DNA from: an uncultured Clostridia bacterium
GTDB lineage: Bacteria; Bacillota; Clostridia; Christensenellales; UBA1242
Direction: 5' to 3'
Assembly: GCA_947626955.1 (NCBI GenBank)
Contig: CANQUB010000005.1
Span: 1 to 50,790, forward strand
DNA length: 50,790 nt
Shown here: positions 16,359 to 24,921 of the stretch, in pieces
How the letters are laid out: each line of letters opens with the position of its first letter
Position numbering within the stretch: position 1 is the first letter of the stretch
Program-made: the position numbers and the translations under genes
The notes under the pieces: model-generated
Database searches by the model: none
What the model saw: the letters and a program-made list of their open reading frames with translations, nothing else
What the model was told of the DNA's origin: nothing

Positions 16359-16943
16359 TTACTGAAAGTATGGGCGCACGCACTTTATGATCAGATCACA
16401 AATTTTATTTTCATCGTCTTGGCATCCACCCTTTATCCACTCGTCAACAATGGCGTAAACCCCGCTTATGTAGTAGGCCGAAATATACTTACCCTCGTTT
16501 TTATCAATCTCAAAATTATTGAAAATTGGAAAAAGTATTTTTTCTTGCAGGTATTTATACTTCTCTTCCGACTTCATAAGCGTTGGATATTTGGCAGACA
16601 CCTTATATAGCGTCTTGTGCTTCTTCACGTGCTCAAGGTATGGCAAAAGATATTGCGGCGTTATGAAGACAAGCTCTTGCTTGTTGCGGTTTTTGATATT
16701 TTCCAAAACCTTATCGCCCTGCTCAAAGCAGTTATAAAACTCTTTGTTTACGTTTTCGATGGTCTCACACAAAAGGTCGTCGACATTGTCGTAGTGCAAG
16801 TAAAAGGTCGAGCGGTTTACACCAGCTTTTTGGCATATTTCCTTTATGGTGATGAACTCATAGCTCTTTTTATTCAAAAGTTCAATGAGTGCCTGATTCA
16901 TAAGCAGGCTAGTGTTAAAATATTTGCTTTCAGCTTTATTCAT
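16359..16943 (-). CDS. TetR/AcrR family transcriptional regulator
   Basis: A 194-residue one-component repressor type. The N-terminal DNA-binding domain (residues 12-58) contains the family helix-turn-helix FITIKEICQKAGVNRSTFYLHYDN; the rest is an all-helical ligand domain of unknown specificity (DUF-type tail, with WIKGGCQDDENKICDLI near the end). It lies seven bases after a two-TM membrane protein gene and is very likely cotranscribed with it, so that it may regulate its own operon. The ligand cannot be read from the sequence. Confidence 0.93.
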   Translation of the reverse strand: MNKAESKYFNTSLLMNQALIELLNKKSYEFITIKEICQKAGVNRSTFYLHYDNVDDLLCETIENVNKEFYNCFEQGDKVLENIKNRNKQELVFITPQYLLPYLEHVKKHKTLYKVSAKYPTLMKSEEKYKYLQEKILFPIFNNFEIDKNEGKYISAYYISGVYAIVDEWIKGGCQDDENKICDLIIKCVRPYFQ

Positions 16944-16950
16944 GTCTCTC

Positions 16951-17307
16951 CTACTCTTGGTCAGTAATTTCTTTTGCCAGCTTTAAAATATCCGAACCGT
17001 ACTTGTTCTTGCCTCTTGCCAGTAGCTTTGCATAGATTGGATAGTTCACTGCGCAACCCACAATGCCGAGTATGCCAACAATAATTCCGGCCACTAGTGA
17101 ATAGACGTCGCCCCCGCCAATGACTTTCATTGCAAGGCACATACCAACGCCAAGCACCAGTGCACTGATGATGCCAAAGGTGTAGGCAAATATGATGGCT
17201 GGCAATTTGGCTTTGTTGTCCAGCTTCTTTAGTTGCTTTACCTTGGTTGTCTCCTTTTTTGAATATTCGTTGGCTATTTGCTCAGCGAAAATTTTGTCTG
17301 TGTCCAT
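16951..17307 (-). CDS. Small two-helix membrane protein upstream of tetR
   Basis: A 118-residue membrane protein. Start set at 17307 (MDTDKIFAEQIANEYSKKE) because AGGAGGT lies in front; the in-frame start at 17367 has none. A charged N-terminal part (1-35) is followed by two hydrophobic segments, about 38-60 (IIFAYTFGIISALVLGVGMCLA) and 68-91 (VYSLVAGIIVGILGIVGCAV), and a cytosolic basic tail. I do not recognise a family. Its partner is the TetR regulator seven bases downstream. A TATAAT-like box lies at 17333-17338. Confidence 0.75.
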   Translation of the reverse strand: MDTDKIFAEQIANEYSKKETTKVKQLKKLDNKAKLPAIIFAYTFGIISALVLGVGMCLAMKVIGGGDVYSLVAGIIVGILGIVGCAVNYPIYAKLLARGKNKYGSDILKLAKEITDQE

Positions 17308-17397
17308 AGTCTTACCTCCTTTAACTGCCCTTATTATAGCGAGGTAAAGGCAAAATTTGCTAAACACAATTGCCTCAAAATGTCTATTTAAACCCTT

Positions 17398-18192
17398 TTA
17401 AACAATTTTTGTGCTGGCCTTATAATATTTTTTGTAGAGACTTAGCAGCCCATGGTCTAGAAATTTTACTGCCTGGTCGTGCAATTCTTTTTCAATCCCG
17501 TAGTAGGCTTCGGCAATGGCACACGAAATGGCACAAAGCGTGTCGGTGTCGCCACCTATCGAAACACTGGTCTTCAGGCAGTCCTCAAAGTTAGTGCTAA
17601 CCAAAAAACAAAATATAGCCTGCGGCACTGTGCCTTGGCAGGTCACATCGTACACATAGTTTTTGTTGAGCCCTTCGTAGGTGAAGTCAAGGTCGTAGTA
17701 CTTTTCCATCTCTCGCCTAATTTCCTCTTTGGAGAACTTGTTAAGAGCCATCCAAATGGCAACCGCCGTCGCCTCAGCTCCCTTTATGCCCTCGGCATGG
17801 TTGTGCGTGACCGCAGTCACCTTTCCCGAAAGTTCCTTGACCTCTTCTAGGCTAGACGCAAAGTATGCCACCGGGCTCACCCGCATGGCCGCCCCGTTGC
17901 CAAATGAGTTGTAGGGTTTTGGGCTAGAGCTATGAATCCACATCCCAAACGACCCGCCATAGCCCGCACCTGGATACAGCCTGCCAAATTTTTGCATTTC
18001 ATGCACGACCAAGCTTTCAAGGTTGACAAAACCAACTTCCTTGCTCTTTCTAAGTGCCTCGGCCACAGCGAAGGTCATCACGGTGTCGTCAGTGAAGTGG
18101 CAAGAGGGCGAAAGAGGCGTGAAATTTTTTGTTTTAATGTTGTCAAACTCATATATCGAGCCGGCGATGTCCCCTATCATTGCACCAAACAT
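17398..18192 (-). CDS. ADP-ribosylglycohydrolase (DraG family)
   Basis: A 264-residue protein of the ADP-ribosylglycohydrolase family, which removes ADP-ribose from proteins or small molecules using two Mg ions. The metal ligands are visible: N-terminal GAMIGDIAGSIYEF, HFTDDTVMT (about residues 32-40), NHAEGIKGAEA (about 130) and C-terminal SIGGDTDTLCAI (about 211). The set is complete, so the enzyme should be active. Its start overlaps the end of the upstream metalloprotease-like gene by 16 bases, and its AAGGAG site lies within that gene, pointing to coupled translation. No ADP-ribosyltransferase is visible in the window, so the substrate is unknown. Confidence 0.93.
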   Translation of the reverse strand: MFGAMIGDIAGSIYEFDNIKTKNFTPLSPSCHFTDDTVMTFAVAEALRKSKEVGFVNLESLVVHEMQKFGRLYPGAGYGGSFGMWIHSSSPKPYNSFGNGAAMRVSPVAYFASSLEEVKELSGKVTAVTHNHAEGIKGAEATAVAIWMALNKFSKEEIRREMEKYYDLDFTYEGLNKNYVYDVTCQGTVPQAIFCFLVSTNFEDCLKTSVSIGGDTDTLCAISCAIAEAYYGIEKELHDQAVKFLDHGLLSLYKKYYKASTKIV

Positions 18193-19181
18193 AATTTTTT
18201 CTCCTTAGCAAAAAAATCTAACACTTTTGCATAATAATCGGCAAAGGTTGGGTATTTCCCGCCCTGCTGCAAATATTTTTCGTAAAGCAAAACAAGCTGC
18301 GGCAAACACTCAAACCCATCCTTCTGATAAGAAAGCAAAAACTCTTCGTAGCTACTGGCAAAGACCTTCTTTACATACAAGCACTCGATGGCGCGTATGA
18401 CGTGCTCATTTACCACCGTCTCTATGTCGTCGCCGTAGCTGTTTTGCTCAAAGCATAAAGCGAACTTGGTTTTGTCAATTTGATTGACCTTGTCCAAAAA
18501 CTTATGTGTCAGCGGATTGATGACGGTGTGTGCCCACTCATGCAAAATGAGCGTGGTCACATACGGCTTGTCATAGGTAAAATCTATGCCCTGATCGCGG
18601 CTTTGCTTGTATGGCCTCACGCAGCAATAAGCCTGTCCACCCACCTCAATGCCATAGTTGGACGTGGAGACCGAAAACATCAAAAGGACGTTGAGTTTTT
18701 TTGCCTTCATCTTTAAAAATTTCATCAAGAATTCGGTGGGCGAATAATCTTTAAGCTCAGCTATAAACTTTTCGGCCTCATGAGCATAGGTCTCTTGGTT
18801 TTCGGCAAAAAATTTGTCGAAATTTGTCACCTTTATAAAGTTCTCAAGTTTTGCCAAAAATTCTTTTACCGCCCCCACCGAAAGGCCGAAACGCTGGCAA
18901 AACTCCTCATTTAGAGGCTGGCCAAGAGAAATTTTTAAAAACATCTCCACCGGGCCATTGTATCTAAAATATTGGTTTTGCGTAAGCTCCAAAAGCTTTT
19001 TCACAGCGTCGTGGTCCTTAAATTTCCCAAACCACTTCCAAACTTTTTCGAGATATTGGCCGTTGCTCCTTGGCTTATTTAGCGAAAAATTACCAAGAGT
19101 CAAAAGCACTCCCAAACACTCAACGTGGTAGTTTACGCAAACATCATATCTATTATCTTTTATCCTAATTTCTTTTTGCAT
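18177..19181 (-). CDS. Putative HExxH zinc metalloprotease (DUF4932-like)
   Basis: A 334-residue protein. ATG 19181 is preferred (GAGGG upstream); a GTG at 19193 is the alternative. It contains a gluzincin-like motif LILHEWAHTVINPLTH (about residue 217), His-Glu-x-x-His, and a later acidic segment ETVVNEHVIRAIECL (about 260) that could provide the third metal ligand. The layout, with a helical N-terminal half and a HEWAH core, is like DUF4932 proteins. There is no signal peptide, so it would act in the cytoplasm. It is fused by overlap to the ADP-ribosylglycohydrolase. Substrate unknown; the family name is a best match, not certain. Confidence 0.7.
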   Translation of the reverse strand: MQKEIRIKDNRYDVCVNYHVECLGVLLTLGNFSLNKPRSNGQYLEKVWKWFGKFKDHDAVKKLLELTQNQYFRYNGPVEMFLKISLGQPLNEEFCQRFGLSVGAVKEFLAKLENFIKVTNFDKFFAENQETYAHEAEKFIAELKDYSPTEFLMKFLKMKAKKLNVLLMFSVSTSNYGIEVGGQAYCCVRPYKQSRDQGIDFTYDKPYVTTLILHEWAHTVINPLTHKFLDKVNQIDKTKFALCFEQNSYGDDIETVVNEHVIRAIECLYVKKVFASSYEEFLLSYQKDGFECLPQLVLLYEKYLQQGGKYPTFADYYAKVLDFFAKEKKLCLVQ

Positions 19182-19305
19182 ATTCCCTCGCACGGCCGCA
19201 AGCTATAACGCAGTCCTTTATATTCCTTATTATAAATATTTTTGGGCTCCAGCGCAAACCTTTTGGCCACGCCTTTGAAGCTAGCTAAAACTTTATTTAA
19301 AACTC

Positions 19306-19334
19306 TTGCCAAAATTTGAAAAGTATGCTAATAT
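19306..19334 (+). promoter_or_regulatory. Promoter of tRNA-Leu
   Basis: TTGCCA (19306-19311), 17-base spacer, TAATAT (19329-19334). The start site would be about seven bases before the mature tRNA. Confidence 0.75.
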
Positions 19335-19347
19335 GACAAAGTACCCT

Positions 19348-19434
19348 GCTGGTGTGGTGGAATTGGCAGACGCGCCGGACTCAAAATCCGGTGATGGCAA
19401 CATCATGTGGGTTCAAGTCCCACCACCAGCACCA
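19348..19434 (+). tRNA. tRNA-Leu (anticodon CAA), CCA encoded
   Basis: 87 bases including CCA. Acceptor stem GCTGGTG/CACCAGC with discriminator A, anticodon stem CCGGA/TCCGG enclosing the loop CTCAAAA (anticodon CAA, reading UUG), a long variable arm GTGATGGCAACATCAT typical of class II tRNAs, and T-loop GTTCAAGTC. CCA is encoded in the genome (19432-19434). Confidence 0.97.
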
Positions 19435-19437
19435 TAA

Positions 19438-19474
19438 AGAAATAAATGCAAACTTTATGTTTGCATTTATTTCT
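19438..19474 (+). terminator. Terminator of tRNA-Leu
   Basis: A perfect 16-bp AT-rich stem (19438-19453 with 19459-19474) with loop TTTAT, starting three bases after CCA. There is no strong T run, as the T-rich 3' arm plays that part. Confidence 0.75.
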
Positions 19475-19476
19475 TA

Positions 19477-19532
19477 AAGTGAAAAGTGAAGAGTGAAAAG
19501 TGAAAAGTTAGGGCGTCGAGGCGGAGCCTCGA
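19477..19532 (-). repeat. Dispersed GTGAAAA-type repeat, copy C
   Basis: Tandem GTGAAAA/GTGAAGA units followed by GTTAGGGCGTCG and a hairpin TCGAGGC-GGA-GCCTCGA (19516-19532). The same unit occurs in the opposite orientation at 43717-43771 and 46842-46896. It lies between the tRNA terminator and the GNAT gene and has no ORF. Confidence 0.85.
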
Positions 19533-19567
19533 GAAAATATAAATAGTGAAAAATTGAGGAAAAACAA

Positions 19568-20104
19568 ATGGATTTAAAATTAATTCTACCGACAAAAAAA
19601 TATAGTGCTCAAATTGAAAAATATAAGCAGGATTTTTTGCGCGCAAATTCTAGTTTTGACGGAACAAACACGCTAAAGACCGACGATATCGATACCTGGC
19701 TCAAGAGATGCAATGACCATAGACATGGCTTTAATTTACCCGAAGGATTTGTCCCTGCCACGCAATATGTATGCATTAGAAAAGCCGACGACAAACTGGT
19801 TGGTATGCTTCAAATTAGGCACAAACTCAATGATTTTTTACTCAATTTTGGTGGGCATATTGGTGACAGCATTGCAGTGGATGAACGAGGTAAAGGATAT
19901 GGCAAGCAAATTTTAAGACTTGGCCTGCAAAAATGCAAAAATATGGGCATGAAAAAAGTTTTGATAACCTGCAAAGACGACAATGTGGCCTCTCGCAAAT
20001 GTATTTTGGCTTGCGGCGGAAAGTTTGAAGACAAAAGGCAGCTCAGCGACCCACAAAATAAAGATAACGGCGTGGTGCTTGAAAGATACTGGATACAGCT
20101 GTAA
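19568..20104 (+). CDS. GNAT family N-acetyltransferase
   Basis: A 178-residue acetyl-CoA dependent acyltransferase. Motif A is clear: GDSIAVDERGKGYGKQILRLGL (about residues 98-119) with the RGKGYG pyrophosphate loop; motif B follows in KVLITCKDDNVASRKCILACGGKFE. The N-terminal segment (1-60) forms the variable substrate part. The substrate cannot be told. It is preceded by GAGGA and followed by its own terminator. A gap of 35 bases to the upstream repeat leaves little room for a promoter, so the gene may use a start within the repeat or read through from the tRNA. Confidence 0.9.
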   Translation: MDLKLILPTKKYSAQIEKYKQDFLRANSSFDGTNTLKTDDIDTWLKRCNDHRHGFNLPEGFVPATQYVCIRKADDKLVGMLQIRHKLNDFLLNFGGHIGDSIAVDERGKGYGKQILRLGLQKCKNMGMKKVLITCKDDNVASRKCILACGGKFEDKRQLSDPQNKDNGVVLERYWIQL

Positions 20105-20109
20105 ATTTT

Positions 20110-20136
20110 AGCTATGGCAAAAGCCGTGGCTTTTTT
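20110..20136 (+). terminator. Terminator after GNAT gene
   Basis: Nine-base arms AGCTATGGC/GCCGTGGCT (two G-U pairs) with loop AAAA and a TTTTTTC tract after it. Confidence 0.75.
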
Positions 20137-20156
20137 CTTGCTCTTCCCCTCCTTTT

Positions 20157-20186
20157 TTAACACCTAGACCCTCCTTTGCATAAAAT
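20157..20186 (+). promoter_or_regulatory. Promoter of the DUF11 gene
   Basis: TTAACA (20157-20162), 18-base spacer, TAAAAT (20181-20186). Downstream, an inverted repeat GGTGC-TTT-GCACC (20193-20205) lies at the predicted transcript start, 10 bases ahead of AAAGGAGG (20215-20222). Confidence 0.6.
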
Positions 20187-20229
20187 ATATTAGGTGCTTT
20201 GCACCAAGTATTATAAAGGAGGAAACTTT

Positions 20230-21093
20230 ATGGCCACAATCATTACCAACCGTGCCAATGCATCGTACACTTTCGATGGCTCGACCGAAGTTAAAAATGC
20301 TCAGTCAAACGTTACAAACACCATCGTGCTTGATGAGTACAGCCTTGAAGTTAGTAAACAATCACTTCAGCAAAACTTCGTTCCTGGAGAAAATGTTACA
20401 TTTGTTATCCGTGTGACCAACACCGGGTCAAGAGCTCTTTCTGAGTTCTCGGTTAGTGACAACCTTGGAAAAGTGGAAGAAACCCTTCCAATGACCTATA
20501 TGCCATATTCAGGACGCCTGAGCATCAATGGTGACTTTATCAGCATCACCCCAACTAGCACTGACCCACTTAGCTTCACCATTCCTGCAACTCTTACCAC
20601 CGGCCAAACCATGACTATTACCTATGTTGCCACCATTTCGTCTAGCCTTGATAACACCACAATGAGCATAACCAACACTGCCACCGTAAATGCCGAAGGC
20701 GGAATTTCTAGATATTCGGCTTCTAACAGTGCAACCATCACCCGTGGCAACTCGGCTAATTTGACCATCACAAAGACGGCAAACAAGGCCAGCATCATGT
20801 CTAGCGATACACTTGAGTATATGCTAACCATCACCAACACCGGCCTGAGCACTGCCAACAATGTGACTATCACCGACCAGCTGCCAGTTGGATTTGCAGT
20901 CACCAGCATTCGAGTTGAAAACGAAAATGTCGTGCATGACTACGATTCAACCGAATACACTGTCAGCCCCGAGAATATTCTCACTCTACCAAACGAAAGT
21001 GGCACGGCCATCAACGTTTTGGCAAACACTCCTGACCAAGACAACAGCACAGTGGTTAGAATTTATGGTACTTTCACCACTCCTACTGATTAA
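20230..21093 (+). CDS. DUF11 repeat protein without export signal
   Basis: A 287-residue beta-rich protein. Start at 20230 (MATIITNRANASYTF) eight bases behind AAAGGAGG. Two DUF11 (prealbumin-like/Ig-like) repeats are visible: VTFVIRVTNTGSRALSEFSVSDNLG (about 58-82) and LEYMLTITNTGLSTANNVTITDQLP (about 196-220), each ending in an Asp-rich turn. DUF11 proteins are usually exported surface proteins, but there is no signal peptide, anchor or sorting motif here. Such leaderless forms are common in Clostridia; a role on spores or release by lysis is speculation. It has its own promoter and terminator. Confidence 0.85.
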   Translation: MATIITNRANASYTFDGSTEVKNAQSNVTNTIVLDEYSLEVSKQSLQQNFVPGENVTFVIRVTNTGSRALSEFSVSDNLGKVEETLPMTYMPYSGRLSINGDFISITPTSTDPLSFTIPATLTTGQTMTITYVATISSSLDNTTMSITNTATVNAEGGISRYSASNSATITRGNSANLTITKTANKASIMSSDTLEYMLTITNTGLSTANNVTITDQLPVGFAVTSIRVENENVVHDYDSTEYTVSPENILTLPNESGTAINVLANTPDQDNSTVVRIYGTFTTPTD

Positions 21094-21100
21094 AAAATTA

Positions 21101-21129
21101 AACTGCCAGCCCACGCTGGCAGTTTTTTT
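21101..21129 (+). terminator. Terminator after DUF11 gene
   Basis: Perfect 10-bp stem AACTGCCAGC/GCTGGCAGTT, loop CCAC, then a run of T. Confidence 0.92.
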
Positions 21130-21179
21130 GTTTTGGAATTTGTATTATAAAAAACGCAAAATTATGTATGTAAATATGC

Positions 21180-21205
21180 AAAAATGCTATCAAAATAGCA
21201 TTTTT
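21180..21205 (-). terminator. Terminator after cysS
   Basis: 11-bp perfect stem AAAAATGCTAT/ATAGCATTTTT with loop CAAA, 12 bases past the cysS stop; symmetrical. A copy of the 14-base word AATTTTGCGTTTTT (reverse) lies at 21150-21163. Confidence 0.8.
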
Positions 21206-21216
21206 GGCAAAAAATA

Positions 21217-22614
21217 TTAAATTTTCTTGTCTTTTACTTCTATGCCATTTTTTGCAAGTTCGTCGCGGATATAGTCGCTTAGTGCATACTGTTTTTCTTG
21301 CCTAAGTTTGGCTCTTACCGAAGAGATGATGTCTAGAAGTTTATCCTCTTTGTCGTCACTCTTAGGGGTAAGCGTTTCAAACTTAAGGCCAAGCACATAG
21401 GCCATTTCATCAAACAAGCCAAGCGCCTCTCTTAAGGTTTCTTGATCGGTTAGGCTGCCTGCAAATTTTGTTAGCTTCAAAAGCTCGGCAATGGCAAGCG
21501 GAGTGTTAAAGTCCTCGTCCATGCTATTTATAAATTTTTCGCGAATATCAAGTAAGGTCTTGTCGGTGGCTTTTTTGCTGTTTGAGCCAGTTGCCTCTTT
21601 AAGTTTTAAATACACTTCCTTTATCTTTTCATACTGAGCGCCAGCGTCAGCTATGGCCTTGTTTGTAAAGTCGACGGGACTGCGATAGGAAAATTGCAAG
21701 ATGAAATATCTAACATACATTGGATCGAACTGGTTAAACAGTTCTTCAAGGGTGACAAAGTTTCCAAGGCTCTTACCCATCTTGGTGCCGTTTATGGTGA
21801 TGAGGTTGTTATGGATAAAGTACCTTACAAAAGGCTTGCCGTTGGCAATTTCGCTTTGGGCAATCTCGCAGTCGTGGTGCGGGAAGATATTGTCTATGCC
21901 GCCACCGTGGATGTCCACAGTGTCGCCAAGGAACTTTTTGCAAAGGGTTGAGCATTCAATGTGCCAGCCGGGATAACCCACACCCCATGGTGAATTCCAC
22001 TTCATAAGGTGTCCGCCCTCGGAACTCTTCCAAAGTGCAAAGTCCTCTTTTTCTCTCTTGTCGTCAGCCACCGAAATTCTTTCGCCCGAAAGGTTGTTAT
22101 CTAGGGTGCGGTTAGAAAGCTTGCCGTAGCCGGCGAACTTACGTACCGAGAAATACACATTTCCGCGGCTGGTGACATAACCATAGCCCTTGTCCAAAAT
22201 CTTTTGAATCATATCTATAATTTCGGGAATGTTGCCGGTTGCGCGGGCACTTATGCTAGGTTTTAGCACATTTAGCTTGCCCATGGCGTCAAAGTAGAGG
22301 TTTTCATATTTATAGGCAATCTCGTAGGGATCGACCTGCTCTTTTTGAGCCTGACGCATAATCTTGTCTTCTCCGTCATCCCCGTCGCCAACAAGGTGGC
22401 CAACGTCGGTGATGTTTTGCACATACTTGACCTTATAGCCCGAGAACATCAGGTATCTGTAGATGGTGTCAAAGTTGACATAGCTGCGGGCGTGGCCAAG
22501 GTGCGGAGGCCCGTAGACGGTTGGGCCGCACACATACATGCCCACATAGCCTTTGTGAAGTGGCTCGAAGGTGTCTTTTTGTTTGGTTAGGCTGTTATAA
22601 ATTTTTAATGCCAT
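21217..22614 (-). CDS. cysS: Cysteine--tRNA ligase
   Basis: A 465-residue class I synthetase. The HIGH motif is in YVCGPTVYGPPHLGHARS (from about residue 27), the zinc ligands follow as the Cys of that block, IECSTLC, and HHDCEIAQSE, and KMGKSLGN (about 268) is the KMSKS loop. It charges tRNA-Cys in the cytoplasm. It lies 12 bases after the large oxidoreductase and probably shares its transcript, an unusual partner: the typical Bacillota neighbours cysE or mrnC are not here. Confidence 0.97.
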   Translation of the reverse strand: MALKIYNSLTKQKDTFEPLHKGYVGMYVCGPTVYGPPHLGHARSYVNFDTIYRYLMFSGYKVKYVQNITDVGHLVGDGDDGEDKIMRQAQKEQVDPYEIAYKYENLYFDAMGKLNVLKPSISARATGNIPEIIDMIQKILDKGYGYVTSRGNVYFSVRKFAGYGKLSNRTLDNNLSGERISVADDKREKEDFALWKSSEGGHLMKWNSPWGVGYPGWHIECSTLCKKFLGDTVDIHGGGIDNIFPHHDCEIAQSEIANGKPFVRYFIHNNLITINGTKMGKSLGNFVTLEELFNQFDPMYVRYFILQFSYRSPVDFTNKAIADAGAQYEKIKEVYLKLKEATGSNSKKATDKTLLDIREKFINSMDEDFNTPLAIAELLKLTKFAGSLTDQETLREALGLFDEMAYVLGLKFETLTPKSDDKEDKLLDIISSVRAKLRQEKQYALSDYIRDELAKNGIEVKDKKI

Positions 22615-22626
22615 ATCTTTTCTCCA

Positions 22627-24909
22627 TTAAATGTTTTTCGCAACGTTGAATGCCGACTTAACGGCGGTGAAGACCTTTCCACATTGGTTACTGTCTCCCA
22701 CGCAATAGATGAGTGGGCTGGCCGTGGTCTCTTGACACTTTCTATAAAGCTCGTTGTTTGGCACAGTTCCAGCCGCAAGCACGACAAGGTCGGCCTCTTC
22801 TTGCACCATCTTTGGCAAGCTCTTTATCTTTTTAGCCAAAGGATTGTGCACATTCACAGGCAAAACAGGCTCCCAAGTGGTGTATGGCGATGGCACGGTC
22901 TTGCTGGCGTTTATCAAAATCTCGACATTGTCTTGGTTTATGGCCGACACAGTGGCACAATTGTAACATTTAACTTTGCCCTTTTCTAGGTAGTGCAAAA
23001 TATGCCCACGGTTGGCCGTGCAGGTGTTGGTCATCAAGGTTGGCGACATCTCGACAATGGTCACGTTTTTGTTTAGCTCATACTTTAAGTAGTATGCCAG
23101 CTCGCAGCCCGAATCTCCGCCGCCCACAATGACAACGTTCTTGGCGTTTTTGAGCCTGTCAAGATCCTCGTAGGCCTCAACCACGCTGACCACGTGCTTT
23201 TGCACTGCTCCATTGATTGGTAGTCCTACCTGCTTAGAGCCAGTGGCAATTATGATGGCATCGTAGCCCTTGTCCTTAAGCTCTTGCTCATCTGCTGCCT
23301 TGCCCGGCACCACCTTTAGGCCATAGTCCTTTTTAGCCTCTTCAACCACGTGCTCGAGGTAGCTAACATAATTGGCAAGTTCATACTTAAACTTTGGAAT
23401 GGAGGCAATTTTGAGTGTTCCGCCAACGCTGTCGCTCTGCTCGTACAAAGTGACATCGTGACCTCTTAAAAGAAGGGTTTTAGCGGCTACCACTCCAGCA
23501 GGGCCAGCCCCCACAACAGCCACTTTTTTCTTTACATCGGCCTTTTTTATTCCTGAAAGCAGGCCGGTTTCAAAACTGGTGGTTGGACAGACTGCACATT
23601 GCGGATGCCCACCCTCGACGAACTCTTTTATGCAGGCTTCGTGGCAGCCGATGCATGGCCTTATGTCTTGGCTCTTGCCGGCAAAAGCCTTGTTTGGCCA
23701 TTCAGGGTCAGCAAGTAACGGCCTTGCAAGCATAACCATGTCGCATTTGTCGTCCCTTAGCGCCTGCTCAGCAAGGTCAGGATAGCCAAGCTTACCAACA
23801 GCAACAACGGGCACTTCTTGGCCGGCGTTAGACAAGATGTTGTTGTCTTTGAAGTATTTTTTTACAATCTCAGCAATCTCAACAAAGCAGCCGGCTGGCA
23901 TGGTTGCAGGTGGATGCGGCAGCCACCAGTTGTCGTAGCAGCCAAGATCGACGTCGAACATATCCACCCCGGCTTTAACCAGGTTTGTCATATACTCAAG
24001 GGTCTCGGCAATAAGGCGCTCATCCCTGAACTTTTTGAGGCTCTTAACCTTTTTCATCTTGTCGCCATAAGTGGCGTTTAGCATGAGCGACAGGTCGATG
24101 CGATACATGATTGGGAACTTGTCCCCACATCGCTCACGAATCTTCTCCACCATATCCAGGCCGAAGCGCTGAACATCCGAGTACCTGCCAAGCAGCCTGC
24201 GGTTGAAGGCTGGGTTGGATAGTTGCTCTAGTAGGTAGCCCTCATGCCCATGAAGGTAGACCCCGTCAAAACCAGCCACTTTTGCATCGATGGCGGCCTG
24301 TCCGGTCTGCTTTATTATCTTTTTAAGTTTGCGGCCCGAAACCCTTTTGCAAGGGATGGCTGGAATATAGTAGTTAGGGTTCCACGAGGCCGAAATTGGA
24401 AGCTTTAAGGCATTTACCAAGCACTCGGGATTGCCCACTCGTCCAAGCCCCGGAGTTAACTGAATGAAAATTTTTGTGCCGTAGCTATGAACGGCGTAGG
24501 CCAAATTTCGCCAGCCCACAAGGTTGGTGCGGCTGCGGTCTATTCGAGGAAAATATGAAAGTTTGTCTCTCTCGATTATGGTTGGGTCCACTCCAAAACT
24601 GGTTGGAACCAGCCCGGTTGTGATGAGCCCCACGCCACCTTTGGCACGGGCCTCGAAATAATCAATCATCTTTTGGCTTGGGCGGCCGGTCTCGTCGGCC
24701 ATATTCACATTGCCCATTGGACCCATAACAATGCGGTTTTTAATCTCCAGCCTATTGACCTTTATTGGCGAAAACATCTTTTCGTATGGGTAGAGATTGG
24801 CGGTCATCTTTGGACCCTCGCCTTCTACAAACCAATTGCCGAAGGTGTCCTCCAGGCGGTCTAGCACCTTTTCATATTCTTGTGCTTTTTCGTTATCTAT
24901 ATTGGCCAT
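22627..24909 (-). CDS. NADH:flavin oxidoreductase of the Old Yellow Enzyme / 2,4-dienoyl-CoA reductase (FadH, BaiH) type
   Basis: A 760-residue, three-part redox enzyme. Residues about 45-400 form the FMN-binding TIM barrel (FSPIKVNRLEIKNRIVMGPM, YLHGHEGYLLEQLSNP). Next comes the 4Fe-4S site: RPCIGCHEACIKEFVE and CAVCPTT (about 430-455). From about 470 an FAD/NAD(H)-binding domain begins (VAVVGAGPAGVVAAKTLL, later VVIVGGGDSGCELAYYL). FadH of E. coli has 672 residues; this one has an added N-terminal piece. Substrates of this family include dienoyl-CoA, enoates and bile-acid intermediates and cannot be chosen from sequence. It is the first gene of an operon with cysS. An inverted repeat lies in its promoter region. 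Confidence 0.9.
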   Translation of the reverse strand: MANIDNEKAQEYEKVLDRLEDTFGNWFVEGEGPKMTANLYPYEKMFSPIKVNRLEIKNRIVMGPMGNVNMADETGRPSQKMIDYFEARAKGGVGLITTGLVPTSFGVDPTIIERDKLSYFPRIDRSRTNLVGWRNLAYAVHSYGTKIFIQLTPGLGRVGNPECLVNALKLPISASWNPNYYIPAIPCKRVSGRKLKKIIKQTGQAAIDAKVAGFDGVYLHGHEGYLLEQLSNPAFNRRLLGRYSDVQRFGLDMVEKIRERCGDKFPIMYRIDLSLMLNATYGDKMKKVKSLKKFRDERLIAETLEYMTNLVKAGVDMFDVDLGCYDNWWLPHPPATMPAGCFVEIAEIVKKYFKDNNILSNAGQEVPVVAVGKLGYPDLAEQALRDDKCDMVMLARPLLADPEWPNKAFAGKSQDIRPCIGCHEACIKEFVEGGHPQCAVCPTTSFETGLLSGIKKADVKKKVAVVGAGPAGVVAAKTLLLRGHDVTLYEQSDSVGGTLKIASIPKFKYELANYVSYLEHVVEEAKKDYGLKVVPGKAADEQELKDKGYDAIIIATGSKQVGLPINGAVQKHVVSVVEAYEDLDRLKNAKNVVIVGGGDSGCELAYYLKYELNKNVTIVEMSPTLMTNTCTANRGHILHYLEKGKVKCYNCATVSAINQDNVEILINASKTVPSPYTTWEPVLPVNVHNPLAKKIKSLPKMVQEEADLVVLAAGTVPNNELYRKCQETTASPLIYCVGDSNQCGKVFTAVKSAFNVAKNI

Positions 24910-24921
24910 AATTCCTCCAAA

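Noticed and set aside
20170..20222. CCTCCTTT (20170-20177) could pair with the ribosome binding site AAAGGAGG (20215-20222) of the DUF11 gene as a sequestering switch.
   Set aside because: The best promoter (20157-20186) places the first element in the promoter spacer, so it would not be in the transcript.
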